Positions 1 to 10,560 of a DNA stretch of 64,000 bases are shown here, in pieces. The stretch lies in NCBI GenBank assembly GCA_034190875.2, contig CM067357.1:15153327-15217326 (forward strand), written 5' to 3'. The stretch's first letter is position 1; every line of letters starts with the position of its first letter. The notes under the pieces are model-generated. The model worked only from the letters and a program-made list of their open reading frames with translations. It did no database searches and was not told the origin of the DNA. The stretch is from Urechis unicinctus (lineage: Eukaryota > Annelida > Polychaeta > Xenopneusta > Urechidae). Made by a program: the position numbers and the translations under genes.

Positions 1-127
1 CACTCACATTCACATTCAAGTCTGGGTAAGACAGGATGTGATTTACGCGCTTATAGGGCAAAGCCAACAGAGGTGGGCTTGTACTCAGGTCCTCAAAATG
101 ATTATTAAGAATCACTGAGCTGGTCTC

Positions 128-547
128 TCAGTGCGAATTTGATCTTCCACACAGCAAGCTACGTCCCGAATCACCATACAATTTTCTATCTCTATATAGT
201 GAAAGATTGCGATGGAAACAGTCGCCCACCAGGTCCTCCATACCCAGAATTTCATATGTATCTTTTAATGGCCCTGCTGTACGCACATCGACATTAACAG
301 ACCCGTTGTACATATAATCTAAACACAGAACCAAAAGATTGGGATTAAATTCAACAGAGAGAACGGACAGTGTCTTCTGAAAGCTGAGAGCATTACAAAA
401 AAATATGTCTAAAATCAGCCTGTGTGCCTGGAAGCATTGACCTTGGCTCTTGACTTGTAGGTCATCCAACTCCTTGGAATCTCGCAGGAAGTTGATGTAA
501 TTGATGAGCTTGGTAAGAGGGGAAGGTCTTACAGGCGTGAAGGACAT
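128..547 (-). CDS. BTB/POZ domain exon
   Basis: A 139-residue frame resembling the BTB/POZ fold, a protein-protein interaction domain of transcription factors and cullin-3 adaptors. Residues about 39-110 carry the family signature: an AHRLILD segment (the usual AHR-x-VL), then a LDYMYNGSV segment (the usual F-x-YTG-x), then a leucine-rich helix ending at a GMEDLVGDC motif. The ATG at 545-547 gives MSFTPVRPSP and precedes the domain by a normal distance. The frame stops soon after the BTB core, so a full protein would need further exons at or beyond the left edge; bases 1-100 have an open minus-strand run but no clear splice site. The 5' half is tandemly duplicated upstream (to 1240). No zinc finger is linked to it. 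BTB call fairly firm; partner domains and expression unknown. Confidence 0.65.
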   Translation of the reverse strand: MSFTPVRPSPLTKLINYINFLRDSKELDDLQVKSQGQCFQAHRLILDIFFCNALSFQKTLSVLSVEFNPNLLVLCLDYMYNGSVNVDVRTAGPLKDTYEILGMEDLVGDCFHRNLSLYRDRKLYGDSGRSLLCGRSNSH

Positions 548-1240
548 GACACTTTAAAATCAACAGAGAGAACGGACAGTGCCTTCTGAAAGCTGAGAGC
601 ATTACAAAAAAAAAATGTCTAAAATCAGCCTGTGTGCCCTGGAAGCATTGACCGTGGCTCTTGACTTGAAGAAGGTCATACAACTCCTTGGAATCTCGCA
701 GGAAGTTGATGTAATTGATGAGCTTGGTAAGAGGGGAAGGTCTTACAGGCGTGAAGGACATGACACATGACACTTTAAAATCAACAGAGAGAACGACAGT
801 GCCTTCTGAAAGCTGAGAGCATTACAAAAAAATATATCTAAAATCAGCCTGTGTGCCTGGAAGCATTGACCGTGGCTCTTGACTTGAAGGTCATACAACT
901 CCTTGGAATCTCGCAGGAAGTTGATGTAATTGATGAGCTTGGTAAGAGGGGAAGGTCTTACAGGCGTGAAGGACATGACACTTTAAAATCAACAGAGAAA
1001 AAAATGCTTCAAATCAGCCTGTGTCTTAGAAGAACGGAAAGAATGGACAGTGCCTTCTGAAAGCTGAGAGCATTACAAAAAAATATCTAAAATCAGCCTG
1101 TGTGCCTGGAAGCATTGACCGTGGCTCTTGACTTGAAGGTCATAACTCCCTTGGAATCTCGCGCAGGAAGTTGATGTAATTGATGAGCTTGGTAAAAGGG
1201 GAGGGTCTTACAGGCGTGTAGGACATGACGCTTTAAATTT
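351..1240 (-). repeat. Four tandem partial copies of the BTB exon
   Basis: Units begin with tcaacagagagaac at about 351, 560, 781 and 989 and run about 208, 221, 208 and 250 bp. Each carries the first ~70 codons of the BTB exon: the N-terminal MSFTPVRPSP region through the AHRLILD segment. Each then reads straight into the next copy, so units two to four lack the rest of the BTB fold. The copies differ by small indels, mostly at poly-A runs; the fourth has an extra insertion near 1005-1045. This is a local duplication of coding sequence, probably non-functional beyond the first unit. Confidence 0.85.
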
Positions 1241-1315
1241 AATGCTCGTCATCATACCAGACATCCTTTGATGGACTAGCTCTAGCAGTTGCCATGGTTT
1301 CGCAGGGTCCTGAAA

Positions 1316-1386
1316 CCACAGGGATTTGCATTGGCCTGCCGGCGGCTTTCTATGTATACATAAAAAGCAGATAGCGGCCAGCAGGG
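1316..1386. mobile_element. Small hairpin MITE, copy 1
   Basis: The stretch begins ccacagggatttgca, contains tctatgtatacata in the middle and returns through agcggccagcaggg. It matches the complete 105-bp hairpin at 54882-54986, which has the same CACAGGGATTT end, GGCC-rich shoulder and tatgtatacata loop. The right arm is shorter or diverged here. Non-coding. Confidence 0.55.
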
Positions 1387-1776
1387 GGTAGAATGGCCTC
1401 CTGCATGTCGTAAGAGGTGACTGATAGGGGGCAACCTGTTGGCCGTTGGTTGCGACTCATGTCGGTGAACAATGAGTACGTAATGGTTGGGTGGAGCGGT
1501 CCTTTTTACAACTGTATCTGCAACACACTACTCTGGCCGGGATTTCGTCTAGACGAGAGGCTGGAATGGCCTGGTCCAGTCAATTGTCTGGTGGTGACTT
1601 GCCCTTTGATGCTATTTGCATCTTTTCCAACATCATCCACTTGTATGTCCCTCTTTTTTCCACTTTATTCAATTTATCTTAGAAGGCAGCTGCTTAATCA
1701 GGTTAATCTTTCTAGGCGCCATATAACACATACGTGTCGGTGTGCCGTTAAACCTTATTCTATCTCACTCACTTAA
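1387..1776 (+). mobile_element. SINE-like element, copy S1
   Basis: A non-coding element of roughly 300-390 bp whose right part recurs at 3060-3345 (+), 32820-33110 (-) and 35281-35530 (-). Landmarks in order: gtggagcggtcc, ctagacgagaggctgg, agaaggcagctgcttaatca, and a 3' end with GGCGCCATATAACACA and GTGTGCCGTTAAACC. The 3' end matches the 3' terminus of the LINEs at 2880-2945 and 28331-28400, suggesting mobilisation by that LINE machinery. No clear pol III A or B box was found, so the tRNA origin of a true SINE is unproven. Confidence 0.6.
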
Positions 1777-1789
1777 AACCTCGTCCACA

Positions 1790-2945
1790 TGGCCAAGATT
1801 TCTTGTTATTTCAAACACTGAACAAGATCGTTCACTTACGACACTTAGCCCAGTTCCCATTGGCAATGGAATTGAGGGGTTGGCTTGAGTACCAAAAAAA
1901 CATCAGGAGACTCCTGTTGAAGTGGACCCAGCCACGCCAGATGCCTTGAAGTCAATGCTACTATTCGGACCTTGCTGCTATTTACACAGACGGTTCGAAG
2001 AGGACTATAAAATTGGAGCTGCAGCCATTATGGGGGAACTTTTTTAAACATGAGTCTTCCACCTCCACTGTCAATTTTCCACGCCGAGCTTAAAGCTATT
2101 TCCATTGCACTTGGCCTTATTGCCCAATCAAGTAAAAAGCGTTTTGTTATATTTTCCCACTCCCTGTCTGCCCTGGAGGCAATAACAGGGAGTAATTTAC
2201 GCAATGGTTTTATTTTAAATGTTGTGCTTTTATATTGACAGATCGTGGCAATGATATTTTGTTCGTATGGGTGCCGAATCATGTTGGTATCCCTGGTAAT
2301 GAGAGGGCAGACAGAGCTGCCAAGGAAGCACTCAACATGAATGTGACTGAGGTCAAAGTCCCCTTTACAGGCTTTAAACCTCAGGTCGTCCAATTTTTTA
2401 AACAGAAATGGCAGGACCAGTGGGATGAATCCATCCCAAACAAACTTCACGAAATTCAACCCTTGGAGTGGCCGCAGAGCTGCAGAGAGAGCAGAAGAGA
2501 GGAGGTTATTCTTGTTCGCGCTTGTATAGGACACACCTATACAACTCATGCCTTTCTACTAAGGGATGAGCCCATCCCTGAATGCATCCCTTGTCAATGT
2601 ACCTACAACGTCAAGCACATTCGATGAGATCTGATCCTGATCCGAAATCCCTTTATCTGGGCTCAAACCCTTTCAGAATTGTTTGAAAGGGTGAATCCAT
2701 CCAAGATACTTGGATTCATAAGAGAGACTGGACTTTTCTATATATTTTAGACCATACAATTCTCAAATTATTATACATAATTCAATTCATTTAATTCAAT
2801 TAATACTAATGGGTTTAATTTTTAGTTAGTTTTAACCCTTGAATTCTTCTTATACTTTTGTATTCGTATTTACCCCTCCTTAAGTAGGCACCATATAACA
2901 CACTAGTGTTGGTGTGCCGTTAAACCCTATACTTACCTTACCTTC
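1790..2945 (+). mobile_element. I/Nimb-like LINE copy with large internal deletion
   Basis: Bases 1790-1945 match the start of the CCHC ORF1 region at 3425-3545, then from about 1960 the sequence is the RNase H domain and C-terminus of ORF2. A TDGSK motif sits near 1990; further landmarks are a SLSALEAI segment, a WVPNHVGIPGNERAD segment at 2268-2315 and an LRDEPIPECIPCQC segment near 2560. The last parts match the intact LINE at 28502-31345. ORF1's 3' part, endonuclease and RT are missing. The copy has stops and frame breaks, so it is dead. Its 3' end at 2880-2945 reads into a short (ACCTT)-type tail. Confidence 0.8.
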
Positions 2946-3059
2946 CTGTAGCATATCTACAATGTCTACCACATGTGACATGTTGGTTAACAATGATGTA
3001 CAGTTTACTGTCAGCCGCTGTTTGTAGACTTCATCATCGGAGGACAATGGGTTCCAGCT

Positions 3060-3345
3060 GGTTGAGCGGAGTGGTCCTTGCAAGGGCCATATCTGCAACA
3101 CACCACTATGGCCCGGATTTCACCTAGACGAGAGGCTGGAATGGCCTGGTCCAGTCAACTGGCTGGTGGTGACCTGCCCTAGGATAATCGTTTCCATTTT
3201 TATCTTTTCCATCTCCATTTTCGTTTATCCTAGAAGGCGGCTGCTTAATCAGGTCAATCTTATCTATTGACTTTTCTTAGCACCATATAACACATGAGTG
3301 TTGGTGTGCCGTTAAACCCCATACTTACCTTACCTTACCTTACCA
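3060..3345 (+). mobile_element. SINE-like element, copy S2
   Basis: Same family as S1. It shows gagcggagtggtcc, ctagacgagaggctgg and tcctagaaggcggctgc, and a 3' end ggtgtgccgttaaacc followed by cttaccttaccttacc. The ACCTT-type repeat at the very 3' end is the kind of tail left by target-primed reverse transcription of LINEs with simple-repeat tails. Non-coding. Confidence 0.65.
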
Positions 3346-3415
3346 TTTATCCTAGAAGGCAGCTGCTTAATCAGGCCAAACTTATATATTTACCTTTCTA
3401 GGCGCCATATAACAC
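3346..3415 (+). mobile_element. SINE-like element, 3' fragment S3
   Basis: A short copy of the final ~70 bases of the S1/S2 family (tcctagaaggcagctgc through ggcgccatataacaca) placed directly after the tail of S2. Either a second, 5'-truncated insertion into the tail or a local duplication. Confidence 0.5.
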
Positions 3416-3424
3416 ATCAACACG

Positions 3425-4290
3425 AAAAACTCATTACCTCACTTAGCCCTTTTGTCGTAGATAAAGGAATCGAGGGGTTGACTGAAGTCCCAAAAAATAT
3501 CAGAAGACTTCCTTGTCGAAGTGGACCGACCCAGCCACGCGAGATGCCTATTAAAATCAACGCTGCACGCGGGGGTTCCAACAGGGGTCACCCCTCACAG
3601 AACCCTAAACACCGAAAGAGGAGTCATAAGATGCAATAAATTACAAGATTGTGAAACTTCGAAAATAGTTGAGGATTTAAGGTCCCAAAAATTTACTGTT
3701 GCAAAAAAAGATTATAATTAATCGCAATGGGATTCGACAAGCCGGGGGAATGGTTATCCTGACCTTTGATAGCATGGAATAGTCAAAAGCTGTCAAGGTC
3801 GGATACATGAATGTCTCCGTGGAGCCCTACATCCCGAACCCATTGCGGTGCTTCAAGTGCCAACGTTACGGCCATGGTAACTCAACCTGCAAAAGGACAG
3901 CTGCATGCTCAAAGTGTGGACAGGAGGGCCACAAAGAGTACGATTGCCAGCAGGCCACAAAGTGCATCAATTGCGCAGGGGACCATCCAGCACTCTCTTG
4001 GTTGTGTCCTACATGGATCAAGGAGAAGCAAATCCAAGCAATCCGACACACCAGAAACATCTCATTATCTGCGGCACGCAAGATAGTGGAGGCACAACAG
4101 GACACCAAACCCTCTTATGCTAGCACTGTCAAAAAGGCCACTGTCAGTCGACACCCAGACCGACTACACGTGGACAAATGGCAGCGCCCAACCAAAGAGG
4201 GTGGCCTCTGATATGCCAATACCTGCTACCACTACCATGAAGGCTAGAGACATATCTACACAATGCAGTCACCCTGTTCATTCAACTTTA
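3425..4290 (+). pseudogene. LINE ORF1 with CCHC zinc knuckles (broken)
   Basis: Gag-like nucleic-acid-binding ORF1 of an I/Nimb-type LINE. The clearest frame, 3807-4211, has three consecutive zinc knuckles: CFKCQRYGHGNSTC, CSKCGQEGHKEYDC, and a CINC-x3-H-x6-C variant. In such elements the protein packages the LINE RNA. Upstream, 3425-3720 shows a degraded N-terminal region with stops and frame changes. A related but better ORF1 lies at 42224-43446. The copy is dead. Confidence 0.75.
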
Positions 4291-4439
4291 AATAAGTAAT
4301 CTTCTGTACCAAACAAGAAAAGTGAAATTTCAAATGCTAATATTTAAAGTAAAACTACATAGACACTGACAATGTCCGTGTTTCCTTTAAATTCAGATCT
4401 GCCCCAAACAGCCCCAGTCGGACGCCTCGGGCTTCAACA

Positions 4440-5035
4440 ATTAATATAGCCACAGATAATATACGAAATCCTCAACAGATTCTAAACGGATATACAAACC
4501 ATGGTTTTTCGATGCATGTTGAGATGCTGTCGAAGACCGCAAAGGTTTGAAATGCGGCCCACTGAGGTCAATAAGAACCTGCACGAAGCTGCCCGAGCCA
4601 AAGCTCGACGCGCCATCAAAGCCAGCAAGCACGAATCTTGCCACAACTTTGTGTCGAAACTGAACAACAAGACGTCCACAAAAAAGGTATGGGATATTCC
4701 AAACGGATATACAAACCATGGTTTTATGATGCATGCCGAGACGCCGTCAGAGAGCTCAAATGGGCACTGTACATGGGACATGGTTCGTTGGACCAGGGGA
4801 AAAGAAAATAACAGCCCTCCCATCACTTTGGTGATGCTAAAACCTGATGTTTCAAGAACCTCCAATTTCAATGACATCGCCAATACCTTTGGTGATGCTT
4901 ACCAAACGAATTCCTCGGCCAAAAACTATATCTATCATAACGGAATGGTAAATCCAACTACGAGCAAAATTATAACTCTCTTTTACACTCATCTCCAGCA
5001 CAAATGACCAATATTGCAAACACTTGGTTAAATGC
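4440..5035 (+). pseudogene. LINE ORF2 linker fragment with internal duplication
   Basis: Residues near 4570-4690 (an ARAKARRAIKASK segment, then a VSKLNNKTSTKKVWD segment) match the region just before the RT domain of the intact LINE at 28502-31345. A motif reading KPWF-x-DAC occurs twice, near 4490 and again near 4700, so this piece has been duplicated or recombined. RT and RNase H are absent. It probably belongs to the same insertion as the ORF1 remnant before it. Confidence 0.65.
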
Positions 5036-5960
5036 TAATCTATGTACCTATATTATGTTCCGAACAAATATGTCTGAGTGCAATTGTCTACTTCTATATT
5101 GCCAGCATTCAGCACACATTAAACGCGATATCCAGAACATTTTTTAATTGTTAGAGGAAAATTCGCCATTTAGGAAAAGGGGTGTGACCCAAATTACTGG
5201 AAAATAGCCGTTATCCACTGAAATTGTATATTTGTTTTGGCACCCTAATGTAAAAATGAATGTATGTTTTTTTATATTTTCTAACCCAGACATTCATTAA
5301 TGAACCTGTATTACAGGAGATGTCCAACACATCGTCATTACTAGCGGACGGAAGTGAATACACGAGAATGGAAGATGTCAAAGCCGTGATAAAACTGGAG
5401 GCCCCTTATGATGTCAGTGATAAGTATTCGTCAACAAATCTGCATTTCTGCATTTAATGTCCATGTTGTAAATGGTTTGCTGTATTCCGAAAGGATAATT
5501 TGTTTGCGTGTGAAAAACATAATGTCTATCGCTGAAGGAAAATCTTCAGCACAAATAACCAATGCTTATCTTTGTACCCATAATATGTTCCGAACAAATA
5601 AGCAGTTGTCTACTTCTGTATGGTCACCATTGATCTTACAGTAAACGTGGTATCCAGAATGTTGTTTAATTGTTAGAGGTAATTTCGCTCGTTGGGAAAA
5701 GAAGTCTGACCCACTGAAAGTTTATATATGTTTTGGGGCCCGAATGCAAAAATGCATATATGGCTTTTTTTATCTATCCTAATCCAGACATTGATTCATG
5801 AACCTGTATTACAGGAGATGTCCAGCCCATCGTCATTACTTGCAGATGGAAGTGAATACACGAGTATGGAAGACGACAAAGCCGTGATAAAACTGGAGGC
5901 CCCTGATGATGTCAGTGGTAACTTATACTCCGACAAATCTACATTGCTCCAGGATTATAA
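5030..5960 (+). repeat. Tandem duplication of a zinc-finger gene's 5' exon
   Basis: Copy A (about 5030-5470) and copy B (about 5562-5960) are diverged direct repeats that include intron and exon sequence. Both have a pyrimidine-rich tract and AG acceptor (exon starts 5290 and 5788). Both then encode the same peptide type: EPVLQEMS, SLLADGSEYT and AVIKLEAP. Copy B runs into the zinc fingers; copy A stops at 5457. Copy A could be a dead duplicate or an alternative first exon. Confidence 0.75.
5290..5457 (+). pseudogene. Duplicate upstream exon of the C2H2 gene (copy A)
   Basis: Exon-like stretch after acceptor ctaacccag, encoding a ~55-residue peptide parallel to the N-terminus of the C2H2 gene at 5788. 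It ends at a stop after LHFCI unless spliced out earlier; the counterpart of the point where copy B continues reads gtgataagt, a weak donor candidate. No function can be assigned. Acidic and serine-rich, like the region ahead of zinc fingers in many such genes. Confidence 0.45.
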
Positions 5961-7288
5961 AAGAGGGAGTATTGATCATAGCACCTCAGACGGGTCATTG
6001 CCTGGTTACATTTCTGGCTATATTCCTTGTGAATTTGGAGCCAATGGTGCCATCGTCATAAAGTCTAGTGCGCTCGAGAAGCATGTAGAGAATTATGCCA
6101 ACAAACTAGGATGTGAAATGAATAAGGACACCTCAAATCGGATCGGTGATCGGGAAATGAATGTTCATGGACATGTACGAGAGAAACAAGCAACTTGTGA
6201 TGTGCATAATAATATATATTGTGGTGCTGGGAATCATACAATGGTCTCCGAGACGACGCACATATGGGAGATCAAATGTGTCATATATGGGACGGCCTTC
6301 ACTTGTGGGAACAATCCAACAAATAATAAGATAGCAAATACCAGAGGCCAGGCTTGCAAATGTGACATTTGTGGGCAGTGTTTCGATCGTAGAAACAATC
6401 TTAAGCGACATATGAGAACGCACACGGGTGACAAGCCATATAGGTGTGATATCTGTGGAAAGTCGTTCGCTCACATGAGGAGCCTAAAAAGACATACGAT
6501 AACACATACTTGCGGAAAAAAACCGTACACATGTGACATTTGTGGACAGTCTTTCATTCATGGAAGCCATCTTGTCCGACATCTGAGAATACATGCCGGG
6601 GAAAAGCCTTACAAATGTGACATTTGTGGAAAGTGTTTCAACCATGGAAGCCATCTAAAGAATCATAGGAGAACGCACACTGGTGAAAAACCGTATAAAT
6701 GTGTTGTCTGTGGAAAGGCGTTCATTCAAATTAGCGCCCTAAAAACACATACCAGAACGCACACTGGTGAAAAACCGTATAAATGTGATATCTGTGGGAG
6801 GTCGTTCACTCAAGTTAGAGTCCTTAAAACACATACTAAACAGCACACTGGTGAAAAAACCATATAAATGTGATATCTGTGGAAAGTCGTTCATTCAAGT
6901 GAGCAACCTAAAAGTTCATACGAGAACGCATACTGGTGAAAAACCGTACACATGTGACATCTGTGGCAAGTCTTTTATTCATGGAAGCCATTTTAGAACC
7001 CACACGAGGACGCACACAGGTGACAAGCCATATAAATGTGATATCTGCGGAAAAACGTACACGCAAATGAGCAGCCTAAAAACACATACAAGAACGCATA
7101 CGGGTGAAAGGCCGTACACATGTGACGTCTGCGGAAAGTCTTTCATTCACGGAAGCCACCTTGGACAACATATGAAAATGCATACCGGCGAAAAACCTCA
7201 CAAATGTGGTATTTGTGGGAAGTCTTTCAGTCGTGGAGGTAATGTTAAAGAACATATGAGAACGCATACTGGTGAAAAACCACGTTAA
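5788..7288 (+). CDS. C2H2 zinc-finger protein, frame interrupted
   Basis: A probable DNA-binding transcription factor of the nucleus. After an acceptor (AG at 5786-5787) the exon encodes ~190 residues of non-finger sequence, then Krüppel-type fingers (C-x2-C-x12-H-x3-H) joined by TGEKPY linkers: six in 6358-6855, five more in 6868-7286. The two groups are in different frames. The change falls at about 6850-6860, where the linker lysine codons show six A instead of the five in sister repeats, so one extra base in a homopolymer separates them. This may be a real mutation or an assembly error. A stop (TAA at 7286-7288) replaces the lysine codon ahead of a decayed twelfth finger. Fingers differ at contact positions, so the array was diversified rather than recently amplified. 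No KRAB, BTB or SCAN domain is visible. Confidence 0.8.
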
Positions 7289-7535
7289 TGTGACATTTGT
7301 GCAAAGCCTATATCTACAGGGAGCCGTCTTATTTAACATATGAGGACACATTGTTGAAAAACCATACAGATTTGACAGAAAGATGCACAGAGAGGACTAA
7401 TTGATTCGATAGTGATGAAGACATCTGTGCGGTTGTCTGCCATGTTCTATATTAAAGTGTCGTTGAGCGTACCATCTCCATGTTAAACTTTTTGCGGTGT
7501 GTCTGACATATGAACGGTAGAAAAACGTGATGGAC

Positions 7536-7541
7536 AATAAA
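7536..7541 (+). promoter_or_regulatory. Poly(A) signal for the C2H2 gene
   Basis: AATAAA about 250 bases after the zinc-finger stop, on the gene's strand, in AT-rich sequence. It is the first canonical signal downstream, so it plausibly ends this transcript. Confidence 0.5.
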
Positions 7542-7599
7542 ATATACCAATGTTTCCATGAGGTCGCCCTATTTAGTTTGTTATAATTGTAAATTATCT

Positions 7600-7830
7600 T
7601 GACTTAAATCATGAAGTGTTTGTTAATACGCATGACGAGCAAACGGCATCCGGTCAATGTTATTGGTCTGGTAACTTCCGCAACAGGCTCTCGGTTCCCG
7701 ATGTCAAACTTCCTAGCGCAGAGTCGCTACATCTATATAGTTGCTACATGTAGATATAGTGACTCGGCGCTCGAACGCATGACATCTTGAACCAGGCCTG
7801 TGGTTTCGTTAGATTATGTTTTTACGGGAA

Positions 7831-7861
<31 letters not shown>

Positions 7862-9600
7862 GCGCGCGTTGATTGCAATAAGATACCAAGCGTCTGACTA
7901 TATAGCATGTCAGTACTGTACCCGAACTGTAGTCACTCACTAAAGCTTGTTATCAAGGCAGCATCTTCTATTGCCTCATCCTCCGTTCGGTATAAACGCA
8001 TGTATTTATAGGGCAAAAAGACTGCGATTCCGAAACACCTGAGTGTAATAATTCCATGTATTCATACAGATAGCGCCCTGGAGCATGTGTGAACTGATAA
8101 TTAATGTCATATTACTATAACCAGCTCACTGAGAAATCAGATTACTTTTGAAATTGTTGAGGCCGGCTTAAATTATGATTATCAAAGCTAATAACATCCT
8201 GATGGGGTAATGCTATTTCAGCAAAAGGTGGGATTTGGCTTGATCACAGGCGCTTGATTCTCGATGCCTAGTTTCCGAGCGCCGTGCCACTTCCGAGCGC
8301 CGAATCGCTATCTATATTGCCAAGCTCCTGAGTAGCTACATGTATTGCCAATCTTCCCAGCGCCAAGCCGCTTCCCAGCGCCGAGTTGCTATCTATATTT
8401 TTTTTTTAAACAGCTGGCGTCTCGACGCTCGGAAGCAGTTCGGTGCTCGGAAGGTTCGGCGCTCAAATGCTTGGCTTCGGGAACCGAGCGCCTGTTGGCA
8501 AGATCAACGAACCTCTCGCTGGGGAATTTAGTTCAGCTAAATGTCGTTCGTTAATTCTCCTGTTCTGATTATCATGCCTGTAGTTGCTTGTGATCTAGTA
8601 ATGCGTATTGCACCAAGAAGTGGGGACAAATCTATGTAATGTACTGTCCCCTGTAACATCCTGATGGATATCCAGGCAGCAGCATGTTCTTCTCGTTCGT
8701 TTATAGATGTTACGTATTCTTTCTTGGGGCAAACCATATGGTGTGTGTTTTGATTGCGTTAATTAAGATAATTTAATTATCTCAAATTCGCTTCTATCTC
8801 TGCACAAGGATTTATTATTAGTAGATTGTTGTCCTCTGCTTGTGCAGGTCATTTTTACGTAAAAATACCGTACAATGTCTGTGTAGCGTAGACCGTGTAA
8901 GCAGTGTGATGCACAACATTACCAATCAGTACCAAAAATACTGATAGTAATACAAGAAAGCTGCAGTCGACGCATTGTTTATTTAAGTTTGTTCTGTATT
9001 CTACAACAACGAAAAGAGGAAATAATAGAGAGTAGTTGGAACTTCACTCTTTGACTTGATATACATGTCTTGAACACGAAGTCAATAGCACCGATATGGG
9101 TTATTCTACTCCTTTTTTTACACCAATTCAATATTCAGTATCGGTTTGATGGTATATGTCCTAAAGTAATGGTGACATATATTGTCGTTATGCAAAATTG
9201 CAAAACTTTCCAGTGCTACACGGGCTTGTCGATATTCTCGATTTCACCAACACACGTGATCTCTCACTCACTCACTGACACACCACATTATCCATTGAAT
9301 AGCGCACAAACACATGCATGGATTACCGCATTTTATTCTCAGTCACTCTCGAACTTATTCATTCGCTCACCTAGACACATACTAATTCACTCATTTGGTC
9401 ACGTCCTAAATAGCTTACACATTCTCTCACTCGCTTACTCGGTGACATTCTCATTTACTTACTCCATCATTTACTCACTCACTCACCCATTCATTCATCC
9501 ACTCATTCATTTACTCATTCACCCACTTATAAACTCACCCACGGACATGCTCTCTTGCGTACTTTCCCTCTTGTGCTATAAAACGTACACCTAGCTTCAC
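7600..9600 (+). mobile_element. Non-coding hairpin-bearing repeat, copy 1
   Basis: Matches in reverse complement the region 25030-26700 over nearly its whole length. Shared landmarks in order: tttcgttagattatg then a poly-G run; ccagctcactgag; gttgaggcc; tcacaggcgctt; the gcgccgag/tatctatattgccaagc hairpin (8235-8495); aacatcctgatggatatc; and a long (CACT/CATT)-type degenerate run near 9250-9540. A second hairpin at 7655-7795 folds on gcgctcgg/ctatatagttgctac arms. No frame encodes a known protein. Termini are not defined; it may be non-autonomous and foldback-like. Confidence 0.65.
7831..7860 (+). repeat. Poly-G run
   Basis: Thirty consecutive G, inside the hairpin-bearing repeat. The inverted copy has a matching poly-C run near 26642-26655, so the tract is an original part of the element whose length has drifted. 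Confidence 0.95.
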
Positions 9601-9944
9601 AGAGACAGGGTGATTACTTAGTGTTTATGGATGCTTCTGCTTTATTGTCATTTTGTTACTTATATATTAATTGTATGCGTCTATTCCGCTGCACGATTAT
9701 CTAGCAACGATTCAGTGGTTGTTAAATAAGCATATTATGCCAGGGAAAGAGATTTATCGACTGCTCCTGTTCCACAAACATTCATATTGTTCATGATGGT
9801 ATCTGGATTAAACACCGATGTCACGGCGGCCTTCCCGGTGTTAATTCAGCACCACATTGGATAGATGAAACTGAATATATATTTAGCAACCTGATTTATT
9901 AAATAAAATTATCCTGTCAGGCTATTTGTTTTATATAACAGTAA
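9600..9944. other. Spacer with no feature seen
   Basis: AT-rich sequence between two copies of the hairpin-bearing repeat. No frame, splice pattern or match to other parts of the window was found. Confidence 0.5.
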
Positions 9945-10453
9945 ATACTCGTACATTAATGCTTGTTAATGATTATGGCGAGCGAATGATATCTGGTCAG
10001 TGTTGATAACCCAGTTGTTTCTGCAACAGGCGCTTGGCTCCCGACGCCAGACTTCCGAGCGTCGATATATGTTAAACACAGATCTAGTGGCTCGGCGGCC
10101 GGAAGCTTGGCATCTGGGGTTTCAATGGTATGAGCTCAGTGCTCATTTTACCCGGTTGGAATATCAAAAGTTCGAACCATTATTGATTCATAGTTTGTTC
10201 TTTCATCAACCTCAACGAAAAACAGAAAATATTAGGGAGCAGTTAGGGCTTCACAATTTGTCATAGTGTACATGTCAAGCAAGTGCGGGCAAAATTAACG
10301 AAGTCAATAGCAACGCCACAGGTTATTATTCGAGCCTCAATGCAATATACAGCATTAGTTCGATGGAACATGGCCTCAAATTTCGGACAAATATATTGTC
10401 ACTATGCGAACCTTTCCAGAGCTAAATGGACAGGTCCATATTCGTTATTTCAC

Positions 10454-10516
<63 letters not shown>

Positions 10517-10560
10517 CCCCCCCACCCCCAAATGTGAACAAGCACGAACACACATACGTA
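9945..10560 (+). mobile_element. Hairpin-bearing repeat, copy 2 (partial)
   Basis: Diverged direct copy of the family at 7600-9600. The part from ggcgcttggctcccgacg to gctcggcggccggaag is its hairpin, reduced to about 100 bp. The following segment (gtttgttcttt through gaagtcaatagca) parallels 8990-9090. The degenerate CACT region of copy 1 is represented here by a (TC)n run. Non-coding. Confidence 0.55.
10455..10514 (+). repeat. (TC)n microsatellite
   Basis: About thirty TC dinucleotides followed by a C-rich run. Frames reading through it (poly Ser-Leu or Arg-Glu) are artefacts. Confidence 0.95.

Noticed and set aside
851-1060. 69-residue plus-strand frame
   Set aside because: Antisense shadow of the tandem BTB exon copies.
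6133-6474. Minus-strand frames across the C2H2 gene
   Set aside because: Shadow frames of the finger-coding sequence, without family features.
9070-9594. 174-residue plus-strand frame rich in Ser, His, Leu, Ile
   Set aside because: Half of it is the degenerate CACT/CATT repeat of the hairpin-bearing element, and the inverted copy does not keep the frame.
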